NCBI GenBank assembly: GCA_002393975.1
Contig: DGSM01000088.1
Coordinates: 1-16,051, forward strand
Source of the DNA: Clostridiales bacterium UBA4362
GTDB taxonomy: Bacteria > Bacillota > Clostridia > TANB77 > CAG-508
Reading direction: 5' to 3'
Length of the DNA: 16,051 nucleotides
Shown: positions 1-7,920 of the stretch, in pieces
Layout of the letters: each line of letters begins with the position of its first letter
Position numbering within the stretch: the stretch's first letter is position 1
Position numbers and translations under genes: made by a program
The notes under the pieces: model-generated
Seen by the model: only the letters and a program-made list of their open reading frames with translations
Told to the model about the DNA's origin: nothing
The model's database searches: none

Positions 1-3000
1 ACCAAGCCATACATTCTTTTCTATCAATCATATGATCAAAAGCTCCACCTTTAATCAATGACATCATAACTTGTCGTTTAGGATCTACTTTATTTATAAA
101 ATCTCTTGGAGAAGCATATGGCCGATGTTTAATTATTTCTTCAATAACATCATCGCCAATATTTAACATACCTTTCATTCCAAAAAGGATTTGATTATTT
201 TCTGGATCAGGAACAAATCCAAATTCTGAACGATTAATATCCGCTAAACTTACTTGAATTCCTGCGGCTCTAATTTGTCCAATTGCTTTTGCTAACTTGG
301 TATAATTAGTTCCTTCTTGTTTATCATCATCATCTATGTCATCTTCGCTATCTAATGCTCCACTATTTACGATAAGATATGCTGTATTCCAATAAATTGG
401 ATAATTTACTCCAAGATAAAGAGTTTGAATACCTATAAAGGAATATGCTAAAGCATGAATAATTGAAAATGAATAACCCATCTGCGGTCCAGCACCATAT
501 TTCCAAATATATTCTCCTAATTTTCGAGAACTTGCTTTTTCTAATACTTTATCTCGAAGTGCTGGAATTTTACTCATTTGCTTCTTACCAACAATTTTAC
601 GAGCCGCATTTGCTTCTGCCAAAGTAAAACCGCAGATTTTTTCATCCATTAACATTCTCATTAATTGCTCTTGGCTTGGTGGAACCCCATAAGATGATTT
701 AAAATATGGTTCAACAATTTTTTGTTCTTCTTTTGTTAAACCACATCTATCCATTTCATCATACCATAACTGAATATTGTTTTTAAATCGGACATATTTA
801 TCTAGTGGCATTTCTGCACCTGGCTCACTTGCCATTAATCGCATTAATCCATTGGCATCAGCAGTCTCTAAAGCATTATGTGGCTTAATCTTTTTTGCCG
901 CTTGTTGCCCAACAGCTCCTTCAAATTGAAAAATACCTAATACATCTCCTGCGGCCAATGCATTCCATATTCTTTCATCATCTGTTGGTAATACATTTGG
1001 ATGTAAATATTTATTATATACTTCTCTTAAATTTAATTTTGGATCAATTACTTCATCTGCTTGAAGTAAATCAATCGTTTTTATAATAATATCTTGAACT
1101 GAAGTAAGAAGAAAATCATATTTAACACTTCCTGCTGCTTCTTGATCATGAAGATCCCATTGAGTTGTTAAATTTCCACTTCTTGCTCTCATTAATGCTG
1201 CTTCATCAAAAATATTTTCATCAAATAAAATAACTCCTGATGCATGAATACCACGACGAGAAATCAATCCTTCAATACCTTGCATAATTTCCAAAAGTCC
1301 TGGATAAACATTTACAGCATTAATAAATTGTGTCTGCGGTTTTCGTCCTTTATCAGGATTGCCATAAATCATATCATGAAGATCCCATAAAAATCCACGT
1401 TCTTGTGGAATTAATGATGAAATATATCTTGCATCATCAACATCAATTCCTTCGGGATAATCTTCTGACCGATAACCACGACATGCTGTTAATACTGCCG
1501 ATTTAGTTGCTTCTGTACCAAATGTACAAACTTGAACAATTCCAAATTCTCCACGTTCTTTACGAATTTCTTCAAATATCTTTGGAAGTTTGCTTGGTGC
1601 TAAGTCAATATCAATATCACCTAATTCAACACGTTCATCATTAAGATAACGCCAGAATGGAAGATTCCATTCAATTGGATCAAGTTGAGTTACGCCCAAA
1701 AGATAATGATTCAAACCAGAACATGCGGAACCACGTCCCGCACCTACTGTGCTGCCGCACCTCCAAAACAAATCAATATAATGTTGAAGAGTATTTGGAT
1801 ATGCGAACATACAAGTCTCTAATTTTTCACCAATTACTTTTTTAATTCGTGCTTCTTCATTTAAACGAGCTAAATATTCTTCTTTTAATCCAATTCCTTT
1901 ATCAATTAATGCTTCAAAACATTGATTAACCCAATATCTCTCTTGAATATTATCGCTATCAAAAAGTTCTGTTAATATTGGATATTTATTATAAAATTCA
2001 TCTAATTGATCATTATACCCATCAAATGAACCACCAAAATATTTTAAATATTCTTGTTTCTTATAATCTATTACTTCAACTTCTGGAATATGTTGATGTT
2101 TTTCTAATGAATAAAAATCTATTTTTTCTTTTACTTCTAATGAGTTTTCAAATATCCAATCAATATCTCGATCACTCATTGCAGCACTTAAATGCTCTCT
2201 TACTTCTTCTGGTGATTGCATATATGAATATTCATAAAATTCATCTACCTCACGTTCACCATCTTTTGAATTTAAAAATGCTTTATGAACAAATCTATCT
2301 TCTTTTTTAAGATAATGCGCATCTGTTCCTACAACCATTTTTAAATTAAATGCATGAGCAACATTTAAAAGTTGTTTATTTACAATAACTTGATCTTCTT
2401 TAATACTTGGCGCGCATTCTATATAAAAGTCATCTTTTCCAAATACTTCAATACAGAAATTTATAAAATTACAAGCATTATCATAATATTCTTTTTCTGC
2501 TTCTTTATCTTGCGCTTTTCTCGCTAATGCTAATCCAAGAAGATTTGTAGATAACTCACCGCCCATACATGCGGTGGTCGCAATAATATGACCTTTATAT
2601 TTCTTCATAATCTCTTGAAGTTCAGATTTTAAAGTTGGAACTCTTTCAAGACGACGATCAACATAAAGATTATACCATGCTGTACTACTTAATTCACAAA
2701 GACCTTTATATCCTAATCTATCTTTTGCTAAAAGAATAAAGTGATAATACTTCTGCCCTCTATCTCTTGTATCAGTTAAATAAATTTCATTACCTAATGC
2801 TATTGTAAAATCTGGATATTTTTCTTTTATTTCTTTTGCGTATTTATTGACTATCATATGCGAACATAAGGCTTCGTGATCAGTTATACTACATCCACTA
2901 AGCCCTATTTCAATCGCTCTATTGATTAAGTCCTTAGGATGGTTAATACAATCTACCAAACGAAGATTAGAATACTCCGTATGGGCATGAACATCAAAAA

Positions 3001-3013
3001 ATGTCTCTACCAA
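1..3013 (-). CDS. dnaE: DNA polymerase III alpha subunit (DnaE type), partial at left edge
   Basis: This is the replicative DNA polymerase of the C family; about 1,004 codons are visible and the C-terminus lies beyond the window. The N-terminal PHP domain shows DVHAHTEYS (H9, H11), TDHEA near residue 45 and GTDAHYL. The polymerase core shows GAGRGSACSG, the catalytic GDIDID (D466-D470), FGTEATKSAV, HASGVILF, VKYDF (third catalytic Asp, about D633), GIFQFEG and SQEQLM. The start is TTG at 3013: it sits 8 nt after AAAAGGAG, an in-frame TGA lies just upstream, and the first internal ATG would remove the PHP metal ligands. It has its own promoter at 3048-3076. I found no in-frame TAG although about 36 glutamines are encoded, unlike most genes to its right. 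Identification is firm; assignment to the DnaE1, DnaE3 or a phage-specific branch is not resolved. Confidence 0.96.
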   Translation of the reverse strand, partial: MVETFFDVHAHTEYSNLRLVDCINHPKDLINRAIEIGLSGCSITDHEALCSHMIVNKYAKEIKEKYPDFTIALGNEIYLTDTRDRGQKYYHFILLAKDRLGYKGLCELSSTAWYNLYVDRRLERVPTLKSELQEIMKKYKGHIIATTACMGGELSTNLLGLALARKAQDKEAEKEYYDNACNFINFCIEVFGKDDFYIECAPSIKEDQVIVNKQLLNVAHAFNLKMVVGTDAHYLKKEDRFVHKAFLNSKDGEREVDEFYEYSYMQSPEEVREHLSAAMSDRDIDWIFENSLEVKEKIDFYSLEKHQHIPEVEVIDYKKQEYLKYFGGSFDGYNDQLDEFYNKYPILTELFDSDNIQERYWVNQCFEALIDKGIGLKEEYLARLNEEARIKKVIGEKLETCMFAYPNTLQHYIDLFWRCGSTVGAGRGSACSGLNHYLLGVTQLDPIEWNLPFWRYLNDERVELGDIDIDLAPSKLPKIFEEIRKERGEFGIVQVCTFGTEATKSAVLTACRGYRSEDYPEGIDVDDARYISSLIPQERGFLWDLHDMIYGNPDKGRKPQTQFINAVNVYPGLLEIMQGIEGLISRRGIHASGVILFDENIFDEAALMRARSGNLTTQWDLHDQEAAGSVKYDFLLTSVQDIIIKTIDLLQADEVIDPKLNLREVYNKYLHPNVLPTDDERIWNALAAGDVLGIFQFEGAVGQQAAKKIKPHNALETADANGLMRLMASEPGAEMPLDKYVRFKNNIQLWYDEMDRCGLTKEEQKIVEPYFKSSYGVPPSQEQLMRMLMDEKICGFTLAEANAARKIVGKKQMSKIPALRDKVLEKASSRKLGEYIWKYGAGPQMGYSFSIIHALAYSFIGIQTLYLGVNYPIYWNTAYLIVNSGALDSEDDIDDDDKQEGTNYTKLAKAIGQIRAAGIQVSLADINRSEFGFVPDPENNQILFGMKGMLNIGDDVIEEIIKHRPYASPRDFINKVDPKRQVMMSLIKGGAFDHMIDRKECMAW

Positions 3014-3021
3014 ACTAAAAA

Positions 3022-3029
3022 CTCCTTTT
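3022..3029 (-). promoter_or_regulatory. Ribosome binding site fixing the TTG start of dnaE
   Basis: AAAAGGAG ends 8 nt upstream of the TTG codon. It decides the start because no in-frame ATG occurs between the upstream TGA and the PHP motifs. An ATG just before this site is out of frame. Confidence 0.85.
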
Positions 3030-3047
3030 CATATTTATTCTATAAAT

Positions 3048-3076
3048 ATTATATCATATATTTTATTAATTGTCAA
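3048..3076 (-). promoter_or_regulatory. Sigma-70-type promoter P1 for dnaE
   Basis: On the minus strand TTGACA (3076-3071) is followed by a 17-nt spacer and TATAAT (3053-3048), a perfect consensus promoter. The predicted start is near 3041, leaving a leader of roughly 28 nt with the ribosome binding site. The helicase stop codon TGA (3075-3073) is embedded in the -35 hexamer. From 3058 to 3038 the sequence is identical to that of the promoter at 11456-11484. Confidence 0.88.
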
Positions 3077-4290
3077 TCACCAACTAAAATAACGGCTTTT
3101 TCAGCCCTAGTGACCAATGTATAAAGATACTTCTTATATTCATCTGGTTTTTGTCTTTTTAACCAACTTGCTTCATATCCTAATACATATGGATATTCAC
3201 TACCTTGAGCCTTCCAGCAAGTAATAGCATATCCATAATTAAATTGATATGGAATATCTTTAGAATACCGCATTGCATCAAACCAAGGATCTTTTCTAGC
3301 TCTAGCAGATAGAGATTTATTATATCCGCCTAATTGATATTCTTGCTTACTTGTTAATGATGCGTCTCCAGTAGTTAAACATTTATAATCTATTGGTAAT
3401 TGAGAAAATTCATCATCTTCATCTACTAACAAATTAGTATATATTAAATCAGTAGGTTGAAAATCTTTAAATCTATCTAATCTTGGATATTCTTGTAAAA
3501 AATGTTTATAATCTATGATAGTGCCAATAGCTCCATTAGTTAAAGCATTACCATTTGGACTAATATCATCCCAATGATTTTTTAAACTAATAATTTTATC
3601 ACCAGGCTCTGGCTCACTACCTTTTCCTAATAACTCTCTAATGCGAAAATTAAGTCTATTACGTTCTTGATTTGTTCCACAAATTACTTGACTTGCTTGT
3701 AATAGGCACAAATCTTCATCAGCAAATTCTCTTTTATGAGGGACAATTTTGACTTCCCCACTAACAGTAGGAAAAAGACGAAAATCTTTTCCTTCTCGTA
3801 TATGCATAGATAGCCTGATAATGGCACTCTCTTGCGCCTGCCGCATTACTTCATCTAGGAATACATGAGGCTTTTCTAAAATAGGGTTAGCTTCTTCCTT
3901 AACTGGAGGCAATTGACCAGGATCACCCATCGCTAATACATAAACCCCATGAGATAGTAATTGATACCATAATTCTTGCGGCAGCATAGATACTTCATCT
4001 ACTACAATTAATTGATAATCATGCTCTAATCTTTCTCTTGGTGTAAATGCATATGTTCCATCTGGTTTTTGATGGGCACGATATAATAATTTATGAGCAG
4101 TCACGGCATTAGGACAACCTTTATTTTTAAGAACTGTTGCTGCCTTGCCTGTATAAGCGACATATGCTACTTCTTCTGGATAAAAACCTAAAGCAGCGAC
4201 AATATACTTAACTAAAGTAGATTTTCCTGTTCCAGCATATCCTGAAATAACAGTATAAGGCATTCCCAAATTATAACGATTAACTGCCAT
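3073..4290 (-). CDS. SF1B DNA helicase, Dda/RecD2-like
   Basis: A 405-aa ATP-dependent DNA helicase, close in length to T4 Dda. Visible motifs are Walker A GYAGTGKST (17-25), motif Ia YTGKAATVL (46-54), TAHKLL (64-69), Walker B VVDEVSM (96-102), motif III GDPGQLPP (122-129), a motif V-like ITCWKAQGSE and motif VI YTLVTRAEKAV near the C-terminus. Such helicases help replication start and restart and remove bound proteins. The start ATG at 4290 is preceded by AAGAAGGA. It lies 35 nt after the 109-aa gene, so the two are probably co-transcribed from the promoter at 4674-4702. It ends in TGA inside the dnaE promoter and has no in-frame TAG. The family call is firm; the choice between the Dda and RecD2 subfamilies is inference. 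Confidence 0.93.
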   Translation of the reverse strand: MAVNRYNLGMPYTVISGYAGTGKSTLVKYIVAALGFYPEEVAYVAYTGKAATVLKNKGCPNAVTAHKLLYRAHQKPDGTYAFTPRERLEHDYQLIVVDEVSMLPQELWYQLLSHGVYVLAMGDPGQLPPVKEEANPILEKPHVFLDEVMRQAQESAIIRLSMHIREGKDFRLFPTVSGEVKIVPHKREFADEDLCLLQASQVICGTNQERNRLNFRIRELLGKGSEPEPGDKIISLKNHWDDISPNGNALTNGAIGTIIDYKHFLQEYPRLDRFKDFQPTDLIYTNLLVDEDDEFSQLPIDYKCLTTGDASLTSKQEYQLGGYNKSLSARARKDPWFDAMRYSKDIPYQFNYGYAITCWKAQGSEYPYVLGYEASWLKRQKPDEYKKYLYTLVTRAEKAVILVGD

Positions 4291-4325
4291 TTTAAGTCCT
4301 TCTTCTTGTTTCTATGTTAATTCCA

Positions 4326-4655
4326 TTATTGAATCCAATGCCTTTCTATAAATTCACTATGCCATTTAATATCAGGAAATCTTGTTTCACAATATTTTAT
4401 AAATTCACATTCATCCATCCAATTAAAAATATCTCCTTGAAAGAAATCTTCATGTTCTTCCATATATGCCCAGAATTTTGGATTTAACTCATGTGGTTCC
4501 ATTTCAATAGCATCTTCAATAGCACGACGAATTTCCCAAACTTCAGCATCCTTTTTTAAAAAATCTTTAATAGGAAGTAAATCTAATGCTCCATATTCTA
4601 TTTTTAATAATTCATCATAACTCATTTTTCCATACCCATGTAAATTTAACATCAT
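4326..4655 (-). CDS. Hypothetical acidic protein, 109 aa
   Basis: I do not recognise this protein. It is acidic, rich in Glu, Asp and aromatic residues, and probably helical, with no cysteine motif, signal peptide or membrane segment. It starts with a double ATG; the first (4655) is preceded by GGTGAT at 6 nt. It is the first gene after the promoter at 4674-4702, with a predicted leader of only about a dozen nt, and it precedes the Dda/RecD2-like helicase by 35 nt, so it may be a partner of that helicase (inference). It ends in TAA and has no in-frame TAG. Confidence 0.8.
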   Translation of the reverse strand: MMLNLHGYGKMSYDELLKIEYGALDLLPIKDFLKKDAEVWEIRRAIEDAIEMEPHELNPKFWAYMEEHEDFFQGDIFNWMDECEFIKYCETRFPDIKWHSEFIERHWIQ

Positions 4656-4673
4656 TTTATATCACCTATAATT

Positions 4674-4702
4674 ATTATATTATATAATTTAATAAAAATC
4701 AA
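4674..4702 (-). promoter_or_regulatory. Sigma-70-type promoter P2 for the 109-aa gene and helicase
   Basis: On the minus strand TTGATT (4702-4697), a 17-nt spacer and TATAAT (4679-4674) match the sigma-70 consensus at 11 of 12 positions. A second TATAAT overlaps at 4684-4679. The -35 begins a few nt after the U-tract of the terminator at 4704-4750, so the promoter restarts transcription straight after termination. Confidence 0.78.
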
Positions 4703-4703
4703 C

Positions 4704-4750
4704 TTTTAAAAAAGAAAGAATGCCGCATTCGCGCTTCATCCGGACGGCAT
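4704..4750 (-). terminator. Intrinsic terminator of the RecJ operon
   Basis: On the minus strand ATGCCG (4750-4745) pairs with CGGCAT (4725-4720) across a 19-nt GC-rich loop, and is followed by TCTTTCTTTTTT (4719-4708). It follows the RecJ stop codon by about 115 nt, after two further hairpins, and directly precedes promoter P2. The stem is short, so the call rests mainly on the U-tract and the position. Confidence 0.6.
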
Positions 4751-4762
4751 AACCTGGTTCGC

Positions 4763-4813
4763 GCCTTTTACATAAAGGCAATAAATTCGCTTGAAAAATT
4801 TCCAAGCGAATTT
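4763..4813. other. Two-hairpin non-coding element between recJ and promoter P2
   Basis: Two perfect inverted repeats lie here: GCCTTT (4763-4768) with AAAGGC (4774-4779) and a 5-nt loop, and AAATTCGCTTG (4783-4793) with CAAGCGAATTT (4803-4813) and a 9-nt loop. Read on the plus strand, the second is followed by TTATTTC and could act as a terminator; read on the minus strand it has no good U-tract. The whole stretch 4703-4864 has no plausible ORF on either strand and is more GC-rich than its surroundings. It may be a bidirectional terminator cluster, a small structured RNA or part of an origin; the sequence alone does not decide. Confidence 0.5.
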
Positions 4814-4864
4814 TTATTTCATACCTCGATGTTTGCGCCCACTAACCAAGCAGCGAGCACTAAA

Positions 4865-6634
4865 TCAGAAGTCCCATTTCGTCCTTTTAACTATTTCAAA
4901 GTCCTCCAAAAGAACCTATGGAGTTACGCTTCCCATATAATGATTTAATTGACATTTACCAATAGCAGTTAAAGTTAATGTGCCACCTTGAGGATCTAAT
5001 AATAATTTTTGATCTTCTTTCATATGGAATTTAATCATTGAAGTTTTGCGGCCGGGAAAAGTAAGTTTAAGAGTATTTTTATCACTACCTAAATATTGAA
5101 TTCCTTCACTATCAATTTTAATATTAGTAATAGCAATTAATGGTTCTTCTAATCCTTGCCCCCATAATGTAGCATTTGAACCAATGGCAAATACTTCATT
5201 ATCACTTAACTAATCAGCAGTAACTTCTAAATCAACATAATAACAAGGAGAAAAATCAAAATCTGATAATTCTTTATTTGTTATTTCAATAAATCTATTA
5301 AAATTTTTATCAGCAATAGAGGCGCCGAATGCGCTAGCATGACCTTGCGCAAGTTCCATACAACCAGTATCTAAACAAAACTATCTAAAGTTTTCTAATT
5401 TAGAATTTGTATAATTGCGGCCTGAACCTGCGTATAATATTGAGCCATCAGGTTGATTAATTACTCTTAATACTAATGTAGGTCGCGCATATTTATTAGC
5501 CAACTAGTTTGCTATAAGACCTGCTAAATTCTTATCAACTTCTTCTTCTGGCACACGTAAAATTAATAATTTATTATCTAATAAGTTTTCTTCTTCAATA
5601 CGTGCTTCTATATTTGCTAAACTAGTATCTTGCGCGCGTTTCTATCTACTTTTTACATTTACACAAGTTCTTCCAGCCTGTTCATGCCGTGGTTCAATCT
5701 ATCCTTTACATCCTCGTTTTGTAGATGGAATCATTTCATCACTACGCCATTCAAGCATTGCTTCAAACATTAACTATTTTTCTTCCATAGTGCCTGAACG
5801 AGTCATAGCGTTAATATAAGGAACAATATAAAATGCTATACCAATTGGGGTAATTCCACCTTCAAATTGAAATTTCTAACGATTCATCATTTCAATAAAA
5901 AATGGATTTCTAATTCTCTAAAGGCCATCCTAAATAATATAATGAGTTTCAAAATCCATCATATTCATCATATCACCTACAAGGCCAAGTGCTGCTAAAT
6001 CTTCATAATCAATAGCATATTGAGTTTTCATAATACTATCAATATAACAACAGAATTTCCAGACGACAGCAGCACCACATAAAGATTTTGTGGGATAATT
6101 TTTAGATAACTAATTATTAATAGTTATAGCATTTTTTGAATATCCACCATCTGTTTCATGGTGGTCTAATATTAAACAATCAACATGATGGTCTTGTAAT
6201 ATTTCATGCTAAATATAATCATTACTTGAACTATCAGGACAAATAATAAATCTAATGTTTTTATTTAACCAATCAAATTCTTTTAAAGTATCTTCAAGAC
6301 CATGTTGTTTTCCTGAATGTATAAAATAATAAATATGATTCTATACCCAACTTGGAAAGAATCTATTTAAATAATTCATTAGAATAGCACTAGATGTATA
6401 ACCATCACAATCGCTATCTACTACAATTAAAGTATTACTTTTTAAATCAATATGCTTAATAAGGAGTTTAACGCCTTCACGCATATTATCCAAAAGTAAT
6501 GGATTAATTAAATCATTTTCATCAACTGTTAAATAATGATTAATGTCCTATCTATTTTTAAATCCTCGATTTAATAAAATCTATTCTAATAATGTTGTTC
6601 CATCTATACGAGGAGCTATTAATTTATATTCCAT
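4865..6634 (-). CDS. recJ: RecJ-like single-strand DNA exonuclease (DHH family), 15 in-frame TAG
   Basis: With TAG read as Gln this is one 589-aa protein, a typical RecJ length. RecJ degrades ssDNA 5' to 3' with Mn2+ in recombination and repair. Visible motifs are VVDSDCDG (71-78, motif I), LDHHETD with the DHH signature (157-159), CGAAVVWKF, GLVGDMM (217-223) and QGHASAFG in the DHHA1 region. The C-terminal OB-like part ends NHYMGSVTPQVLLEDFEI, where the Q is TAG; RecJ proteins have Gln at this place. In-frame TAG codons start (low coordinate) at 4916, 5210, 5381, 5504, 5642, 5699, 5774, 5876, 5918, 5930, 6110, 6209, 6341, 6548 and 6581, about 15 of 28 glutamines. The start ATG at 6634 follows AAGGAGGAGTT. 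It is the last gene of its operon, 13 nt after the macro-domain gene, and ends in TGA. Confidence 0.93.
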
Positions 6635-6647
6635 AACTCCTCCTTAA

Positions 6648-7073
6648 TTATAAATAACATACTAATATTTCTACATCCATATCTTCAAATATATCTTTTA
6701 TAAGAGCACGCACAATAGGCCATTTTAATTTATCTAAACCACATCCAATTAATGGCATAGCAATTTTATCAATATATAATTTTTCTAATGCGGTTCGTAG
6801 ATGAAATAATGCTTCATACATTGTTTCATAAGTCGGCAGGCTTTGTGCGCGTCCTTTTGTAATCATGCTTAATACTGGTTCGGTATATATACAATTTCCT
6901 ACTGGTATAGAAAAAGGTTTTGCGCGAGACTAAATAGCATCACGCGTTTTATATCTTTTTTGGAATTCTAAAGCAATTCCTTTACCGAGAGCAAAATCAG
7001 CAGAAATACAATGTACAAAAGTATATGAACTATCTACTGTGAATAAATCTCTTTTTTCTTCGTGGTAATACAT
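6648..7073 (-). CDS. Macro-domain protein (ADP-ribose binding or hydrolysing)
   Basis: A 141-aa single macro domain. The motif HCISADFALGKGIA (21-34) matches the ADP-ribose-binding loop of Poa1p/MacroD-like proteins, and MPLIGCGLDKLKW (from about 106) matches the second phosphate loop. Known family members bind ADP-ribose or remove it from proteins, nucleic acids or ADP-ribose 1''-phosphate. One TAG (6930-6932) encodes Gln48; under the standard code both loops could not sit on one protein. The start at 7073 is 2 nt after the stop of the preceding gene and lacks a good Shine-Dalgarno, which suggests translational coupling. In a phage it may recycle NAD-derived metabolites or reverse ADP-ribosylation used in defence (inference). 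It ends in TAA, 13 nt before recJ. Confidence 0.87.
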
Positions 7074-7075
7074 AA

Positions 7076-7711
7076 TTAAAAATCATAATTATCATAGTCA
7101 ATATTTAATTCTTCGCAAAAACTTTTTATACAATTAATCATACTATCTGCACGTTCAATACAAATATATCTTTGATCTAATATTGAAAAACTTGTATTAT
7201 CATAAAAACAATAAACATTATTATTTTCATCAAATTCATTTTCAATAAAATAATTATTAATATATTGAGCAATTTTTTCTAATTCTTCATTAGAATACAT
7301 TAAATTAATATATTTATTATCCTAATTTAAAAATAAGTTTGCATCTTTTGTTTCAGAACCAAAACTTAAATATATTTCTGCTATATGAATAAGATTAGAA
7401 GGTAAATACCAAGAAAAATAAAAATCAAATAATTCTTCAATTGTTTCTACTTGACAAACATTGTTATCTTTTAAAGTAAATTCAGTGTTCCCATGAATAA
7501 AATCAAAAAAACCATCATTAAATTCATCTTCATGATTATAACAACATAAAGTAGCCATTTTATTAATAAAAATATCTAAAATATAACCCAAATTATTGTC
7601 TTCAAGGCCAGTACTTTCTCTAATATTATTTATTGTATAAATTTTTTTAAACTAAAAAAATAATTCTTGAAATTCTTCTAACATTTTATTATAATATATA
7701 AATTCTTTCAT
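7076..7711 (-). CDS. Hypothetical acidic protein, 211 aa, spanning two TAG codons
   Basis: I do not recognise this protein. Under the standard code it would be three fragments; reading TAG at 7652-7654 (Gln20) and 7322-7324 (Gln130) as sense joins them in one frame. It is acidic and rich in Asn, Asp, Glu, Tyr and Phe, with no motif that I can name, no signal peptide and no clear membrane segment. The two halves are similar in character (helical, aromatic, FIxxN-type segments), but I cannot show that they are a duplication. The start ATG at 7711 is preceded by AAAGGG and overlaps the TGA stop of the zinc-ribbon gene (ATGA). The joined reading is supported by the lack of a good ribosome binding site before the third fragment. 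Confidence 0.78.
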
Positions 7712-7920
7712 TTTTTACCCTTTCTATACTAATGTATTTCATTATTAAAATATTCAATATAGGTTAATGGATTATTATATTCTTCAAATATTTGATTACA
7801 TTTCTCAATAGATGTAGCACCAATATTTATATGGCATACATCACAATGCAAATGCCATGGCGTATATCCCCATTCATCAAGATGATATGTAATCTCATTA
7901 TTACAATTTGGGCATCTCAT
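7708..7920 (-). CDS. Small zinc-ribbon protein, 70 aa
   Basis: Four cysteines in two knuckles, C3-x2-C6 and C26-x2-C29, form a zinc ribbon; the layout resembles Lar-like and other small phage zinc-ribbon proteins, but I cannot assign a function. A TAG at 7729-7731 would end it after NEIH. Reading it as Gln adds QYRKGKK and reaches a TGA that overlaps the next gene's ATG by ATGA, the same junction its own start makes with dnaG. That perfect coupling is independent support for TAG as sense. Start at 7920, overlapping the dnaG stop by 4 nt. Confidence 0.8.

Noticed and set aside
895..3124. Plus-strand ORFs at 895-1086, 1657-1845, 1978-2310 and 2939-3124
   Set aside because: They lie antisense to dnaE, have low-complexity Leu/His/Ile-rich translations and no ribosome binding sites.
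4690..4864. A tRNA (possibly the TAG-decoding suppressor) in the hairpin region
   Set aside because: The hairpins do not form a cloverleaf: no 7-bp acceptor stem, no credible T-loop or anticodon arm in either direction.
4865..6634. RecJ region as a decayed pseudogene with many stop codons
   Set aside because: Every interruption is TAG, there is no frameshift, TAA or TGA, the motifs are intact, and unrelated neighbouring genes show the same pattern.
7076..7591. Two separate genes, 7322-7591 and 7076-7300
   Set aside because: They are in one frame separated only by a TAG; the second has no good ribosome binding site. They are annotated as one 211-aa gene with the upstream extension to 7711.
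7708..7920. Firm assignment of the zinc-ribbon protein as a Lar-type restriction alleviation protein
   Set aside because: The CxxC pairs fit but the C-terminal Trp-Asn signature of Lar is absent, so only a zinc ribbon is claimed.
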